From NCBI GenBank assembly GCA_902631395.1, contig CACOYM010000017.1, positions 1-39,509 of the forward strand: 39,509 nucleotides of DNA. The letters run 5' to 3'. The notes beneath the pieces were generated by a model, which saw only the letters and a list, made by a program, of their open reading frames with translations, made no database searches and was not told where the DNA came from. A program made the position numbers and the translations under genes. Below are positions 26,890 to 35,023 of this stretch, piece by piece. Within the stretch, counting starts at the first letter, position 1. The number at the start of each line of letters is the position of its first letter. The DNA is from Halieaceae bacterium. GTDB taxonomy: Bacteria > Pseudomonadota > Gammaproteobacteria > Pseudomonadales > Halieaceae.

Positions 26890-27414
26890 ATGAATTCGAT
26901 GATAAGGACGCTCATGGTGGTGTCTGTGTTCTGTGCTGCGATCGTTTCATTTGCGGAAAATCAGGACGACGAGACGGCGGCGGTGGCGACTCTCAAAGGT
27001 TTTTTTGCGGCGTTTTCGGTAGAAAACTACCCAAATCCAGAGATTCATGAATGGATTACTGACGATTTTCTTATCTTTGAAATGGGTAAGGCCTTTGACT
27101 GGCCAAGTTTTAAGGGCTTTTTAGATGGCGCAGGTTATGCAAACTGGTTAAGCACTGATTGGCAATTCTCAGATATCCGCGTCAGCGTATCCTCAGATGC
27201 TGCGCACATCAGTTATGTGAACGAGGGCGTGTTTGTTTATCCAGACCCCGACAATGCGGAGCAGTTGCTTCATGAAAGCAATCGGTGGTTAGAAAGTGTC
27301 TATCTGATCCGCGATGGTGATAGGTTCAGGATAAAGTTTCTTCAGTCAGACAATGTGACCCGACAAGTACGAGCGATATCGGCAGATGAGACCTATACCA
27401 GTACTTCCGGATGA
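26890..27414 (+). CDS. Exported NTF2/SnoaL-like protein
   Basis: The start at 26890 (MNSMIRTLMVVSVFCAAIVS) is chosen for its GAGGAA ribosome site and the signal peptide that follows; the frame is open 13 codons further. The 174-residue product has the make-up of an NTF2-like cone fold: an N-terminal helix pair (AAVATLKGFFAAFSVENYPN), then TDDFLIFEMGKAFDWPSFKG and beta strands such as VSSDAAHISYVNEGVFVY. Such proteins bind small molecules or act as scaffolds; no active site can be assigned. Its stop overlaps a 25-codon ORF by ATGA. Confidence 0.65.
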   Translation: MNSMIRTLMVVSVFCAAIVSFAENQDDETAAVATLKGFFAAFSVENYPNPEIHEWITDDFLIFEMGKAFDWPSFKGFLDGAGYANWLSTDWQFSDIRVSVSSDAAHISYVNEGVFVYPDPDNAEQLLHESNRWLESVYLIRDGDRFRIKFLQSDNVTRQVRAISADETYTSTSG

Positions 27415-27488
27415 GCCCTGCCCTGTATAAGGCCGCTGGCATGATTGTGACCGTCTTGTATGCGCTGGCTGTGTGGGTCTTTTTTTAG
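27411..27488 (+). CDS. 25-residue hydrophobic microprotein, coupled to the NTF2-like gene
   Basis: ATG overlaps the upstream stop (ATGA) and the frame reads MSPALYKAAGMIVTVLYALA, then VWVFF. It is a single short membrane helix. The overlap suggests translational coupling, but the frame is short enough to be chance. Confidence 0.35.
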   Translation: MSPALYKAAGMIVTVLYALAVWVFF

Positions 27489-27555
27489 CAACAGCCGCAC
27501 AAAAACCCAACATGATGTTAGCCGTGCCGACACAGCCGCCGGGTCACTAATAGCG

Positions 27556-28872
27556 CTACTTTTCAGCGGCTTCTAAAGATGTTTCTGCTAACAAAGCTAT
27601 CTGATTGGCCTCCAAGTCGCGCTTGAGACCTCTCACCCCCATCCACAGAAAAACCACCCCCACCAAGCTGATGGTCAGAGTTGTCGCCATAGCGTAACGC
27701 AGGTTGTCGTCACCGAATTGACTCGCATAGGTGTCACTGAGGACGCCGACCGTTAGCGGTCCGAGACCCAAACCGATAATGTTGAGAACGAAATATAGGA
27801 TGGCAGAGGCCATCGCCCGCATGCCCGGCGAGACAAGGTTGTGGCAAGTCGCGATGCAAGGGCCAAGATAGAGTGCGCCGAGAATCTGTGACGGGATCAT
27901 CGCGGCAATTATCAGCGTTGTGCTGCTACCAAGCAGCGTGTAATACGCTGGGATCATTGCCGACAGACCGCCTAGCATGGGTATCCAGACGTACCATCGA
28001 ACGTCTTGAACACCTAGGCGGTCAGCCAAGTAACCGCCGAGGAATGTGCCTGCCGCGCCGGCGAAGCCGGAGATCAATCCGAGTATGGCGCCGACTTGAG
28101 CAAGCGATAGGCCGTGATTGCGCATGAGGAACGACGGCATAAAGTTGCCGTTTCCATATGATACGAAGGCGGAGAACGCACAGCCCACAGAGATCCACCA
28201 AAAAGTGGGTCGTGCTCTCAGACAGGCGATGGTCGCTACAAAGCCCGCCTTTGCTGGCGTGCCGCCAACATCGTATCGGCCGCGCTTGGGTTCTTGGATG
28301 ACCCAAAGAAGTGCGATGGCATAGAGAATTCCAGGTATGCCAATGACAAAAAAAGCGTTGCGCCAACCGAAGTGTTCAGCGATCCAGCCACCCGCGGCGA
28401 AACCAAATAGCACGCCGATATAAATGCCCATACTGTAGAACGATAATGCGGTCGCGCGGCTGCTTAGAGGGAAATAATCACTGATCATTGAGTGGGAGGG
28501 GGGCGAGCCGCCGGCTTCACCAATGCCGACGCCAATGCGCGCAGCGAGTAATTGAGTATAGTTTTGTACTAGCCCCGATAGCGCTGTCATTAGTGACCAG
28601 AAAGCTAATGAAGCCGCCACGATGTTGCGCCGATTGCTGCGATCTGCGAGCCAGGCGATGGGCATGCCCGCTGCAACGTAAACCAGTGCGAAACTGAATC
28701 CGGTAAGAAGCCCGAGCTGCGTATCATTGAGCCCCAGATCAGTTTTGATGGGCTCCTGCAAGATAACGAGAATCTGCCGGTCTATAAAGTTAAAGGTGTA
28801 GACCAGGGTGAGCATTACCAGAACGGTCCAGCGATAGCGGGCGCTTTCGGTGGCAGATTGTGTGGCGGGCAT
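27556..28872 (-). CDS. MFS transporter, spinster-like family
   Basis: This is a 438-residue, 12-helix major facilitator carrier. The N-terminal motif NFIDRQILVILQEPIKTDLG and the loop WLADRSNRRNIV are typical of the bacterial spinster-like MFS group, as is GIGEAGGSPPSHSMISDYFP. Substrates of this group in bacteria are mostly unknown; organic anions or lipids are suggested for some members. It is divergent from moaC, with 78 bases between the starts. No operon partner. Confidence 0.88.
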   Translation of the reverse strand: MPATQSATESARYRWTVLVMLTLVYTFNFIDRQILVILQEPIKTDLGLNDTQLGLLTGFSFALVYVAAGMPIAWLADRSNRRNIVAASLAFWSLMTALSGLVQNYTQLLAARIGVGIGEAGGSPPSHSMISDYFPLSSRATALSFYSMGIYIGVLFGFAAGGWIAEHFGWRNAFFVIGIPGILYAIALLWVIQEPKRGRYDVGGTPAKAGFVATIACLRARPTFWWISVGCAFSAFVSYGNGNFMPSFLMRNHGLSLAQVGAILGLISGFAGAAGTFLGGYLADRLGVQDVRWYVWIPMLGGLSAMIPAYYTLLGSSTTLIIAAMIPSQILGALYLGPCIATCHNLVSPGMRAMASAILYFVLNIIGLGLGPLTVGVLSDTYASQFGDDNLRYAMATTLTISLVGVVFLWMGVRGLKRDLEANQIALLAETSLEAAEK

Positions 28873-28904
28873 AGTTGGTCCGGTTTGACTCGAGCGTCTG
28901 CATC

Positions 28905-28930
28905 ATGCCAGTTAATGCCGTTTATGGCAT
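28905..28930. promoter_or_regulatory. Dyad between divergent MFS and moaC genes
   Basis: ATGCCA and TGGCAT form a 6-bp inverted repeat with a 14-base centre in the 78-base divergent region. It could be an operator for either gene; the evidence is weak. Confidence 0.25.
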
Positions 28931-28950
28931 CGGAGTGTTAGCATTGGACC

Positions 28951-29448
28951 ATGTCAAAATCGCCAGACCGACTGTCCCATCTTGACGAATCGGGACGGGC
29001 CCAAATTGTGGACGTTACTGAAAAAGCTGTTACTACGAGAGTGGCAACGGCGATGTCTTGCGTGCGCATGAAACCGGAGACGCTAAGTGTGATCGTGGGG
29101 CACGGTATGCCCAAAGGTGACGTGTTGGCCGTTGCGCGCATTGCCGGTATTCAGGCAGCGAAAAAATGCGCTGACTTGATCCCGCTGTGTCATCCATTAC
29201 CGCTGACCTCGGTAAAAGTTGACCTGCGGGCCGACGCGGACTTACCCGGCGTGCGCATTGAGGCGACCTGTAAGGTAACGGGCCAAACAGGCGTTGAAAT
29301 GGAGGCTCTAACAGCTGCATCAGTGGCGGCATTGACGCTATACGACATGTGTAAGGCAATTGATCGCGGCATGATTATTGAATCTACTCAGTTGAAACAT
29401 AAATCCGGTGGTGACAGTGGAGAGTGGCAGCGTGAACATTACGATTAA
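28951..29448 (+). CDS. moaC: Cyclic pyranopterin monophosphate synthase
   Basis: MoaC converts the MoaA product to cyclic pyranopterin monophosphate, the first stage of molybdenum cofactor synthesis. The 165-residue protein has all family motifs: [36 protein letters not shown] then MCKAIDRGM, and KSGGDSGEW near the C-terminus. It heads a moaC-moaD-moaE-nudix cluster, with the moaD start lying inside the last codons of moaC. moaA is not in the window. Confidence 0.96.
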   Translation: MSKSPDRLSHLDESGRAQIVDVTEKAVTTRVATAMSCVRMKPETLSVIVGHGMPKGDVLAVARIAGIQAAKKCADLIPLCHPLPLTSVKVDLRADADLPGVRIEATCKVTGQTGVEMEALTAASVAALTLYDMCKAIDRGMIIESTQLKHKSGGDSGEWQREHYD

Positions 29449-29701
29449 ATTGTTTGCCGCACTCCGCGAAGCACTGGGCGAGAGTGAGTTGAAATTTGAA
29501 CTCTCTGAAGTCTCCTCTGATGCGGCACCGGCCGATGTGGCTGCTGTGAAAGCAGCGTTGGCGAACAGAGGCGCTGATTGGCGCGAGGCGCTCTACCAGC
29601 CTAATCTTGTCCATGCTTTGAATCACAAGGTGGTGTTCACTGATGCTGTTGTCAGTGAAGGGGATGAGCTGGCGTTTTTCCCGCCGATGACCGGGGGCTG
29701 A
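29432..29701 (+). CDS. moaD: Molybdopterin synthase sulfur-carrier subunit
   Basis: MoaD carries the sulfur used for the dithiolene of molybdopterin as a C-terminal thiocarboxylate. From the GTG at 29432 (preceded by GGAGAG) the product is 89 residues, [12 protein letters not shown] near the start and FFPPMTGG at the end. The diglycine needed for activation by MoeB is intact. An earlier GTG at 29408 would add eight residues. The gene overlaps moaC by 17 bases and is one base from moaE. MoaD has the ubiquitin beta-grasp fold but no sequence closeness to the ubiquitin at 22772. Confidence 0.92.
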   Translation: MNITIKLFAALREALGESELKFELSEVSSDAAPADVAAVKAALANRGADWREALYQPNLVHALNHKVVFTDAVVSEGDELAFFPPMTGG

Positions 29702-29702
29702 T

Positions 29703-30161
29703 GTGAGCGTTTCGCTGCAGCCTGAAGCTATCAACGTGGCGGCGGAGTATGCCGAATTAATCGGAGACGAGCCCGGCGCTGCGGTGGCCACCTTCACCGG
29801 ATACGTCCGCGGCCACGCGGAGGGACAAGCGTTGACAGCGCTTGAACTAGAGCACTATCCCGAAATGGCCCAAAAGGTGCTCCTTTCGCTGGGTAAGACA
29901 GCCGTGGAACGCTTTAAGCTGAGTCGCTGGCGGATCGTGCACCGCTTCGGCAGCCTCTCTGTAATGGACAGCATAGTTTGGGTCGGCGCGGTGGCTGAGC
30001 ATCGTGGTGAAGCGATCGCAGCGTGTGAATTCATGATGGATACCCTGAAGACCGACGCGCCTTTTTGGAAACGTGAACAGGTAGGGGCCGGTGAGCAGTG
30101 GGTGGCCCGGCGTGATATCGACATCTACCGAAGAAAACGTTGGCAGGGAGAGGCCCAGTGA
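29703..30161 (+). CDS. moaE: Molybdopterin synthase catalytic subunit
   Basis: MoaE, with MoaD, inserts sulfur into cyclic pyranopterin to form molybdopterin. The 152-residue protein shows the family segments FTGYVRGH, ALELEHYPEMAQ, RIVHRFGSLSVMD, and the active-site region DTLKTDAPFWKRE with the conserved lysines. The start is GTG, one base after the moaD stop. The stop overlaps the nudix gene start by four bases. Confidence 0.95.
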   Translation: MSVSLQPEAINVAAEYAELIGDEPGAAVATFTGYVRGHAEGQALTALELEHYPEMAQKVLLSLGKTAVERFKLSRWRIVHRFGSLSVMDSIVWVGAVAEHRGEAIAACEFMMDTLKTDAPFWKREQVGAGEQWVARRDIDIYRRKRWQGEAQ

Positions 30162-30697
30162 AATTTTGTAACCTTTGCGGCGGGCCGGTCGCTCTGCAAA
30201 TACCCGATGACGACAATCGCGAGCGTCATGTATGCCAGAACTGCGACGCCATTCATTATGTCAATCCCAAGATTATCGTGGGCTGCCTGCCGACAATTGA
30301 AGATCGCATATTGTTATGTAAGCGCGCGATTGAGCCTCGCTACGGCAAGTGGACACTGCCAGCGGGCTTCATGGAAAACGGCGAAACCTCAGCTGACGGT
30401 GCCGCGCGCGAAACATGGGAAGAGGCAGCGGCCAAGGCAAAGGATTTGGTGCTTTACCGTATCTTCGACGTGCCCCACATTAGCCAGGTATATTTGTTTT
30501 ATCGGTGTGGCATCGAAAATGATGCGTTCGGTGTAGGACCCGAATCGTTGGAGAGTGGACTGTTTTCTGCGGATGAAATTCCTTGGCACCAACTAGCGTT
30601 TCCTGTCGTGAGGGAGATTCTTCAGGAATATTTGCGGGATCGCGAGCAGGGTGAATACCCCATCCGTAACACCGTCATCGAGTACCCCCGTCGATAA
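30158..30697 (+). CDS. NUDIX hydrolase with N-terminal zinc ribbon
   Basis: The start is the GTG at 30158 in a GTGA overlap with moaE and follows AGGGAGAGG. The product is 179 residues. It has a zinc ribbon (CNLCGG and CQNC) followed by the Nudix fold with a complete box GFMENGETSADGAARETWEE (Gx5Ex7REx2EE). Relatives hydrolyse ADP-ribose, NADH or similar nucleotide diphosphates; the substrate here is not known. The tight link to the moa genes could be structural only. Confidence 0.9.
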   Translation: MKFCNLCGGPVALQIPDDDNRERHVCQNCDAIHYVNPKIIVGCLPTIEDRILLCKRAIEPRYGKWTLPAGFMENGETSADGAARETWEEAAAKAKDLVLYRIFDVPHISQVYLFYRCGIENDAFGVGPESLESGLFSADEIPWHQLAFPVVREILQEYLRDREQGEYPIRNTVIEYPRR

Positions 30698-30779
30698 TCG
30701 AGCCCTCGGCACACTGTTGATCCTGGAGTAGCAGTGTTCCGTAAGTGCAGCATTGCAACGATATTACCCGGAGTTCGTC

Positions 30780-31259
30780 ATGACATTCCCCAAAATTGGC
30801 AATTTAGCCCCTCAGTTTACACTTCAAGATCACGAGGATAAGACCGTGGCCCTCTCTGACTTCAAGGGTAAATCGTCGGTGGTGGTGTACTTCTACCCAA
30901 AGGCGATGACCCCGGGCTGCACCATTCAGGCGCAGGGGTTACGCGACTCTGCAAAAGCCCTCAAGGGTCTTGATACCGTGGTTCTGGGGATCAGCCCCGA
31001 CCCGGTCAAGAAGCTGGTGAAGTTTGCAGAGCGCGATCAGCTGAACTTCCAATTGCTCAGTGACGAAGATCACGCCATTGCTGATAAATACGGTGCGTGG
31101 GGGCCGAAGAAATTCATGGGGCGTGAATTTGACGGCATCCTGAGGACCACTTTTATCATTGGCAAAGATGGAAAGTTGAAGGCGGTGATGGATAAATTCA
31201 AAACCAAGGAACATCACTTAGAGTTGTTGGCGTCGCTGAAGGCAGTGGATTTAGGTTAG
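30780..31259 (+). CDS. bcp: Bcp/PrxQ-family peroxiredoxin
   Basis: This thiol peroxidase reduces hydrogen and organic peroxides. The start at 30780 is preferred (GGAG nearby and family length); the frame is open nine codons further. The 159-residue product has FYPKAMTPGCTIQAQGLRD with the peroxidatic Cys, LLSDEDHAIADKYGAWG and FIIGKDGKL. The resolving Cys present five residues later in E. coli Bcp is Gln here. The enzyme probably works as a one-Cys type with an external thiol. Confidence 0.92.
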   Translation: MTFPKIGNLAPQFTLQDHEDKTVALSDFKGKSSVVVYFYPKAMTPGCTIQAQGLRDSAKALKGLDTVVLGISPDPVKKLVKFAERDQLNFQLLSDEDHAIADKYGAWGPKKFMGREFDGILRTTFIIGKDGKLKAVMDKFKTKEHHLELLASLKAVDLG

Positions 31260-31368
31260 ACGAAATGCCACGGCGCTCAGGCTGTTGCAATTTGGTTGAG
31301 AGGCTTGGCTAGGTTTTCCGTTGGGCGTATGGTGGGGTGCGGATTGCACTACTGTGGAGATTACGACA

Positions 31369-32322
31369 ATGAGGCTGAGTGCTCGGATTTATGCTTTGAT
31401 TTTAGGGTCGCTGGTGAGCGTGTCCTTGACGTCGCCCTCGCAAGCGGAAGAGGCGGTGCTTGAGAAATGTGATGGCCCTAAAGGAACTCTCGCTATTTCA
31501 GAGCCCCAAGACCACATTATTATGGTCCTACGCAGCTACAACTTACCACCACCCACTCAGCTCTTGAGGCAATACGTTCAGAACTCAAACTGCTTTCAGG
31601 TGGTTGAGCGGGGTACGGCCATGCGCAACATCCAGCAAGAACGGAACTTGGCCAGTGGCGGTATGTTGCAAAAGAACTCCAACATGGGTGGTAGTCAAAT
31701 GGTGACTGCCGACTTCGTCATGACGGCAGATGTTTTGTTCAGCGACCAAAACGCCGGCGGTGCTGGTGTGGGTGCTGCAGTGGGCTCCCTGTTTGGTGGG
31801 TTAGGCAGCGTGGTGGGTGCCGTTGCAGGCGGCATCAAGAGGCAGGAAGCCTCGACCACGCTCACGTTATCAGACGTCCGATCAACTATTCAGGTGGCTG
31901 CAGCATCTGGTACTTATAAAAAGAATGATTGGGCCTTTGGGGGCGTGTTGGGCGCGGTAGGCGGTGGAGCCTACACGAGCACTGACGAGGGAAAAATTGT
32001 CGCCGGCGCGTTGCTTGATAACTACAACAGCATTGTCAGGGACATTAGAGATAACCCCTCGCTGCTTGAATCCACCTCAGCTATAGGTCAACAAAATGCT
32101 TCCTCTTCTCTGCAGGCGATGAATTTTCAGCCCGGTGCCGTGCTCAGGGCGAAACTGTCGAATGTTAAGATCCTAGAGGTACCACAACGTGGGTCGGGTG
32201 TATCCGGAAAACTTGGCAAGGGAGAAGAAGTTGTCTTCATGGGAGAGTCAGAAAATGGTTATCTATTGATCCAAGGTTCTGACGCAGAGGGCTGGGTTCA
32301 GGAGTTTATGCTTGATGGCTGA
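31369..32322 (+). CDS. CsgG/HfaB-like exported protein with C-terminal SH3-like domain
   Basis: The start at 31369 follows GGAG and gives a signal peptide (MRLSARIYALILGSLVSVSL, cleaved near SQA). The 317-residue protein resembles the CsgG family in LLRQYVQNSNCFQVVERGTA then MRNIQQERNLASGG, and a Gly-rich amphipathic region VGAAVGSLFGGLGSVVGAVA that could be membrane-active. The last 70 residues (GAVLRAKLSNVKILEVPQRG, then WVQEFMLDG) look like an SH3-like module that may bind peptidoglycan. There is no lipobox Cys. Function is inferred only at fold level: outer-membrane or periplasmic assembly or secretion. tRNA-Gly begins nine bases after the stop. Confidence 0.7.
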   Translation: MRLSARIYALILGSLVSVSLTSPSQAEEAVLEKCDGPKGTLAISEPQDHIIMVLRSYNLPPPTQLLRQYVQNSNCFQVVERGTAMRNIQQERNLASGGMLQKNSNMGGSQMVTADFVMTADVLFSDQNAGGAGVGAAVGSLFGGLGSVVGAVAGGIKRQEASTTLTLSDVRSTIQVAAASGTYKKNDWAFGGVLGAVGGGAYTSTDEGKIVAGALLDNYNSIVRDIRDNPSLLESTSAIGQQNASSSLQAMNFQPGAVLRAKLSNVKILEVPQRGSGVSGKLGKGEEVVFMGESENGYLLIQGSDAEGWVQEFMLDG

Positions 32323-32330
32323 ACTCGGTC

Positions 32331-32404
32331 GCGGGTGTAGTTCAATGGTAGAACGAGAGCTTCCCAAGCTTTAAACGTGGGTTCGATTCCCATCACCCGC
32401 TCCA
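32331..32404 (+). tRNA. tRNA-Gly(CCC)
   Basis: A full cloverleaf can be drawn. The acceptor is GCGGGTG/CACCCGC and the D arm GTTC/GAAC. The anticodon arm is AGAGC-TTCCCAA-GCTTT with anticodon CCC, and the T arm is GTGGG-TTCGATT-CCCAT. The discriminator is T and CCA is encoded. It lies close after the CsgG-like gene and has its own terminator. Its 3' end is repeated in degenerate form at 33218. Confidence 0.95.
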
Positions 32405-32445
32405 AACCAACCGCGCAGGGCGTCACAGACGCCTTTTTTATGTCT
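32384..32445 (+). repeat. Left attachment-like repeat: tRNA-Gly 3' end plus terminator
   Basis: The last part of tRNA-Gly and its terminator recur at 33218-33281. The first 14 bases (CGATTCCCATCACC) are identical and the remainder alignable with substitutions. This is the pattern left when an element integrates into a tRNA 3' end. Confidence 0.6.
32419..32439 (+). terminator. Terminator of tRNA-Gly
   Basis: GGCGTC, loop ACA, GACGCC, then six T. Confidence 0.85.
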
Positions 32446-32461
32446 GAAATATATTGTATTC

Positions 32462-32650
32462 GCTAACTCAGAAAGTCGGTGGGACTGCTCCAATGTGGTT
32501 TTATTGAGGGAGCCCCTTGGCCTGCCAGACGCCCCGCGACATCCGCCGCTGGGTATACGAATCTCCTGGCTATCGAGCGCCGCTATTATCTCAAATTGTA
32601 AGGTGCTCAGTCCCACCCGATACCGTCACAGCAATGATCACTGTAGTCAC
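32462..32650 (-). pseudogene. Phage-type GRPRGSLNK gene, copy 3, truncated
   Basis: On the minus strand the frame reads LSTLQFEIIAALDSQEIRIP, then SGGCRGASGRPRGSLNKTTL and EQSHRLSELANT. Similarity to copy 2 then ends and the frame runs into the antisense of tRNA-Gly. At DNA level it is closely alignable with 19835-20022, including bases upstream of the gene. It lacks the whole C-terminal part (the LLDRGYG segment), so it is a fragment. Confidence 0.6.
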
Positions 32651-32734
32651 TTACGCCGGCAATGTCCGGATTTATTAGCGGTCAGATTTTTAGTTAACTA
32701 TTGGTCGATAAGAGACAAATCGGAGGCGGCGGAG

Positions 32735-33136
32735 ATGAGGGAATTTCTAACTGTATTTAGGCGCTGGAAAGATTTTTCTGGACGTTCTTCTCGCAGGGAA
32801 TACTGGATGTTCACACTGGTGTTGGTGATCATCTCCTTTGTGCTGGGGATATTGGATGTCTTTGTGCTGGGTGGTGTGGGTTTTGCCCAGAACGAGTCGG
32901 CGGCTAAGCTTTTGACACTTGGTAATGCCTTTTCGCTCGTAACGCTCATCCCGAGCACAAGCTTAAGTGTGCGTCGCTTACACGACATTGACAATAGCGG
33001 CTGGTGGCTCCTTCTTGGTTTAACTGGTTTCGGAATTTTCATCATTATTTACTGGGCGTGTCTCGGCAGTGACGAGAATGAAAACCGATACGGGTCTCCG
33101 ATGCCGGCTGACCACGATTCATCTAGTGCAGAGTAA
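32735..33136 (+). CDS. DUF805 inner-membrane protein
   Basis: The start at 32735 follows GGAGG and begins MREFLTVFRRWKDFSGRSSR, the typical DUF805 opening (R-x-R-x-E-Y-W). The 133-residue product has three to four membrane segments, SLSVRRLHDIDNSGWWLLLG (the family's RRLHD-x-x-x-SGWW motif) and a polar tail. The function of DUF805 proteins is unknown. It is the only intact gene between the two tRNA-Gly repeats, so it may be cargo of that element. Confidence 0.88.
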   Translation: MREFLTVFRRWKDFSGRSSRREYWMFTLVLVIISFVLGILDVFVLGGVGFAQNESAAKLLTLGNAFSLVTLIPSTSLSVRRLHDIDNSGWWLLLGLTGFGIFIIIYWACLGSDENENRYGSPMPADHDSSSAE

Positions 33137-33217
33137 CCAGTGACACTGGTTCTGGTCACATCCCGTTTTTGATTTGGACCTCCCGGCTCAAAAGGCAAAA
33201 GGATTCAGAGCTAATTG

Positions 33218-33281
33218 CGATTCCCATCACCTGGTCTAAACAAAACTTGCAAGGCGTCACGCACGTCCTTTTTTGCTGTCT
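33218..33281 (+). repeat. Right attachment-like repeat: degenerate tRNA-Gly 3' end
   Basis: CGATTCCCATCACC is followed by a diverged copy of the tRNA-Gly acceptor end and of the terminator (GGCGTCACGCACGTCC, then six T). The D and anticodon arms are absent, so it is not a tRNA gene. It bounds an element of about 830 bases with the repeat at 32384. Confidence 0.6.
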
Positions 33282-33424
33282 CGCAATCTCAAGCCCGAGC
33301 AGCGCCGGTTTGTGGCGAGAGCACAACCATGATTCCATAGGGATCCAAGCCAACTTCAGACGTACAGAAAATAGTCATCACCACAAGGATCAGACCTATA
33401 CACCCTCAATTACTTGCAACGGTA

Positions 33425-34126
33425 TTGCTTTATGTGAGCTCTCATGTGGCGGCTCAGACACAAGTGCCGAACGTCTTTGAGGACGGCACGCCAGCATCGG
33501 CGGCAGAGGTGAACGAAAACTTCGACGAGTTGGTGAATGCGATTGACTCTTTGGCCCTGCCACCCTCTGACTGCTCAACCGATCAGATCATTAAGTGGGA
33601 TGGCGCTGTTTGGGTCTGTGCCAGTAGGTTCTCTGGCGCCATCACGATGATCGACAGGTGGTACGCAGGCGGAGAGAGTGGAAACACCGTCAACGTTGCG
33701 TTCACACAAGACTTAGGCTCCACGCGCGGCGTTATGCGGAGTGTTGGAAATCAAATGGTCTTTACCAGTGGAATTGGAGGTGGTCACGGGTTCATGTTCC
33801 CGGAAACAGGCATTTATAAAATCGAGGCGACTATGTCACTCCGGCCTAGCGTGCACACGGCACAAAGCACTTACGTGAGGGCCCAATTTTCCGAGGATAC
33901 AGCGGCAACATGGGAAAATGTAGGGTACACGAAAGCGTGGGATTCAAACTTCGGAATCGAAGGAGGAGGGCAAATCTATGTATCCGTCTCCATGAGTTTT
34001 ACATTGAATATCTCCAATACTGCTACCCAACGACTCCGTTTCGAATTTAATGAGGGGAACACCTACAGCTCACTTCGTGGGGGGGATGATTTTTCCTGGA
34101 TTACGGTCACTCGCATCGAGCCATGA
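33425..34126 (+). CDS. Exported protein with C1q/tail-fibre-like C-terminal domain
   Basis: The nearest usable start is TTG at 33425 (233 residues), but the frame stays open upstream to a stop at 33338. The upstream codons (RIRPIHPQLLATVLLYVSSH, then VAAQ) look like a complete signal peptide with no ATG, GTG or TTG at its head. The mature part begins VPNVFEDGTPASAAEVNENF, a motif seen in many exported or tail-fibre-like proteins, then CSTDQIIKWDGAVWVC. The C-terminal 130 residues (FMFPETGIYKIEATMSL, LRFEFNEGNTYSSL) resemble a C1q/TNF-like jelly roll. Probably a surface or adhesion protein. Confidence 0.6.
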   Translation: MLYVSSHVAAQTQVPNVFEDGTPASAAEVNENFDELVNAIDSLALPPSDCSTDQIIKWDGAVWVCASRFSGAITMIDRWYAGGESGNTVNVAFTQDLGSTRGVMRSVGNQMVFTSGIGGGHGFMFPETGIYKIEATMSLRPSVHTAQSTYVRAQFSEDTAATWENVGYTKAWDSNFGIEGGGQIYVSVSMSFTLNISNTATQRLRFEFNEGNTYSSLRGGDDFSWITVTRIEP

Positions 34127-34238
34127 TGCACTCGCAGTCATTACCTCAGCCGCCACTTAAGGAGCGTCGGCTTTTGATGTAGGCTCGCACTCACCTGATA
34201 ACATTCGTCTGACCTGAGATTTCAAGCAGCCGTAATTC

Positions 34239-34523
34239 ATGCCGCACGACACTATCTTTGCCGCAATCCTTGGGACGCTGCTTTACCTCTTTATTCCCCA
34301 ATATTTTGGGTATGCCGCTATCGCACTGGTTCTCTGGTTAGGCTTCCCCGTGATGAGAGTTGTCTGGCGAACTACACGGGACTTACGTGAAATACCAGAC
34401 GTTGAGCACGAGGAGTGCGAGGATAAAACCGGGGACGAAAAAGACGAGGACAAGCCCGAGGATGCACGAGACGAAATTGAGGCCGAGGACAAGAACAAAG
34501 AGGAAAATGCTCGGGAAGAATGA
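34239..34523 (+). CDS. Small membrane protein with highly acidic tail
   Basis: The protein has 94 residues with two hydrophobic stretches (TIFAAILGTLLYLFIPQYFG and YAAIALVLWLGFPVMRVVW). A cytoplasmic-type tail of about 45 residues follows, made almost entirely of Glu, Asp and Lys. No family is recognised. Its stop overlaps the next tiny ORF (ATGATGA). Confidence 0.5.
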   Translation: MPHDTIFAAILGTLLYLFIPQYFGYAAIALVLWLGFPVMRVVWRTTRDLREIPDVEHEECEDKTGDEKDEDKPEDARDEIEAEDKNKEENAREE

Positions 34524-34594
34524 TGAGATCAACAATTGTCATAACCGCATTGATGGCATCAGTCTCTGCGAGTGCGGGGGAGGCACCAAAATAA
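34520..34594 (+). CDS. 24-residue signal-peptide-like ORF
   Basis: The frame starts inside the previous stop and reads MMRSTIVITALMASVSASAG, then EAPK and a stop. It is essentially a signal peptide without a mature protein, so it is either a remnant of a truncated exported protein or a chance frame. Confidence 0.3.
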   Translation: MMRSTIVITALMASVSASAGEAPK

Positions 34595-34629
34595 TTCATG
34601 AGGCGCTGCGTAGGTTGCTTCAAGACTGA

Positions 34630-35023
34630 GGATTTTGAGCAATATCAGACTGCTCTCTAGTTTCCGATAGCCCGTTTCATGGGTGGCGTGTTGGAGATTT
34701 TCTTCAGCCCATACGTCCCGCCGCTAATTTTGAGAATTTGAAAAAAAGAAAGTGTGGGTGTCCTCCCGCATTGACTCACTCAAAACCTTGTCAGAGTCCT
34801 CACAGGCCGTGCTCGTGGAATTTTCTTTTTCGCGAATAGACCCCTCTGGCATCGAATTTTTTAATCCCAATGGGCACTGCGGGTTTGGAGGCATAGAGGG
34901 TTGCTAGGCACTGTAGAGTATATTTTTTTGTGAACCCTACTAATGTGGGGATGGATTGACGGTTACCGATCTCTGTTTCTCTGCTTTAATCACGTATTAA
35001 TCGAACAAGAGGAGTCAACCGAC
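34630..35023. other. Intergenic stretch without a recognised gene
   Basis: I see no gene or repeat in these 394 bases. They are A/T-rich in patches, and the right end provides the GAGGAG ribosome site of the next gene. Confidence 0.35.

Noticed and set aside
29432..29701. MoaD as part of a ubiquitin-like conjugation system with the ubiquitin at 22772
   Set aside because: It is in a standard moaC-moaD-moaE operon 6 kb away, has its normal FPPMTGG end, and no E1/E2-like or JAB genes are present.
32371..32616. Minus-strand ORF ending GAGDGNRTHV as a gene
   Set aside because: Its 3' part is antisense to tRNA-Gly, a well-known source of spurious ORFs. Only the upstream part is a real relic, of the phage-type gene.
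34360..34629. Overlapping ORF in another frame of the acidic-tail gene
   Set aside because: It is a shadow of the low-complexity Glu/Asp/Lys codons and has no start signal of its own.
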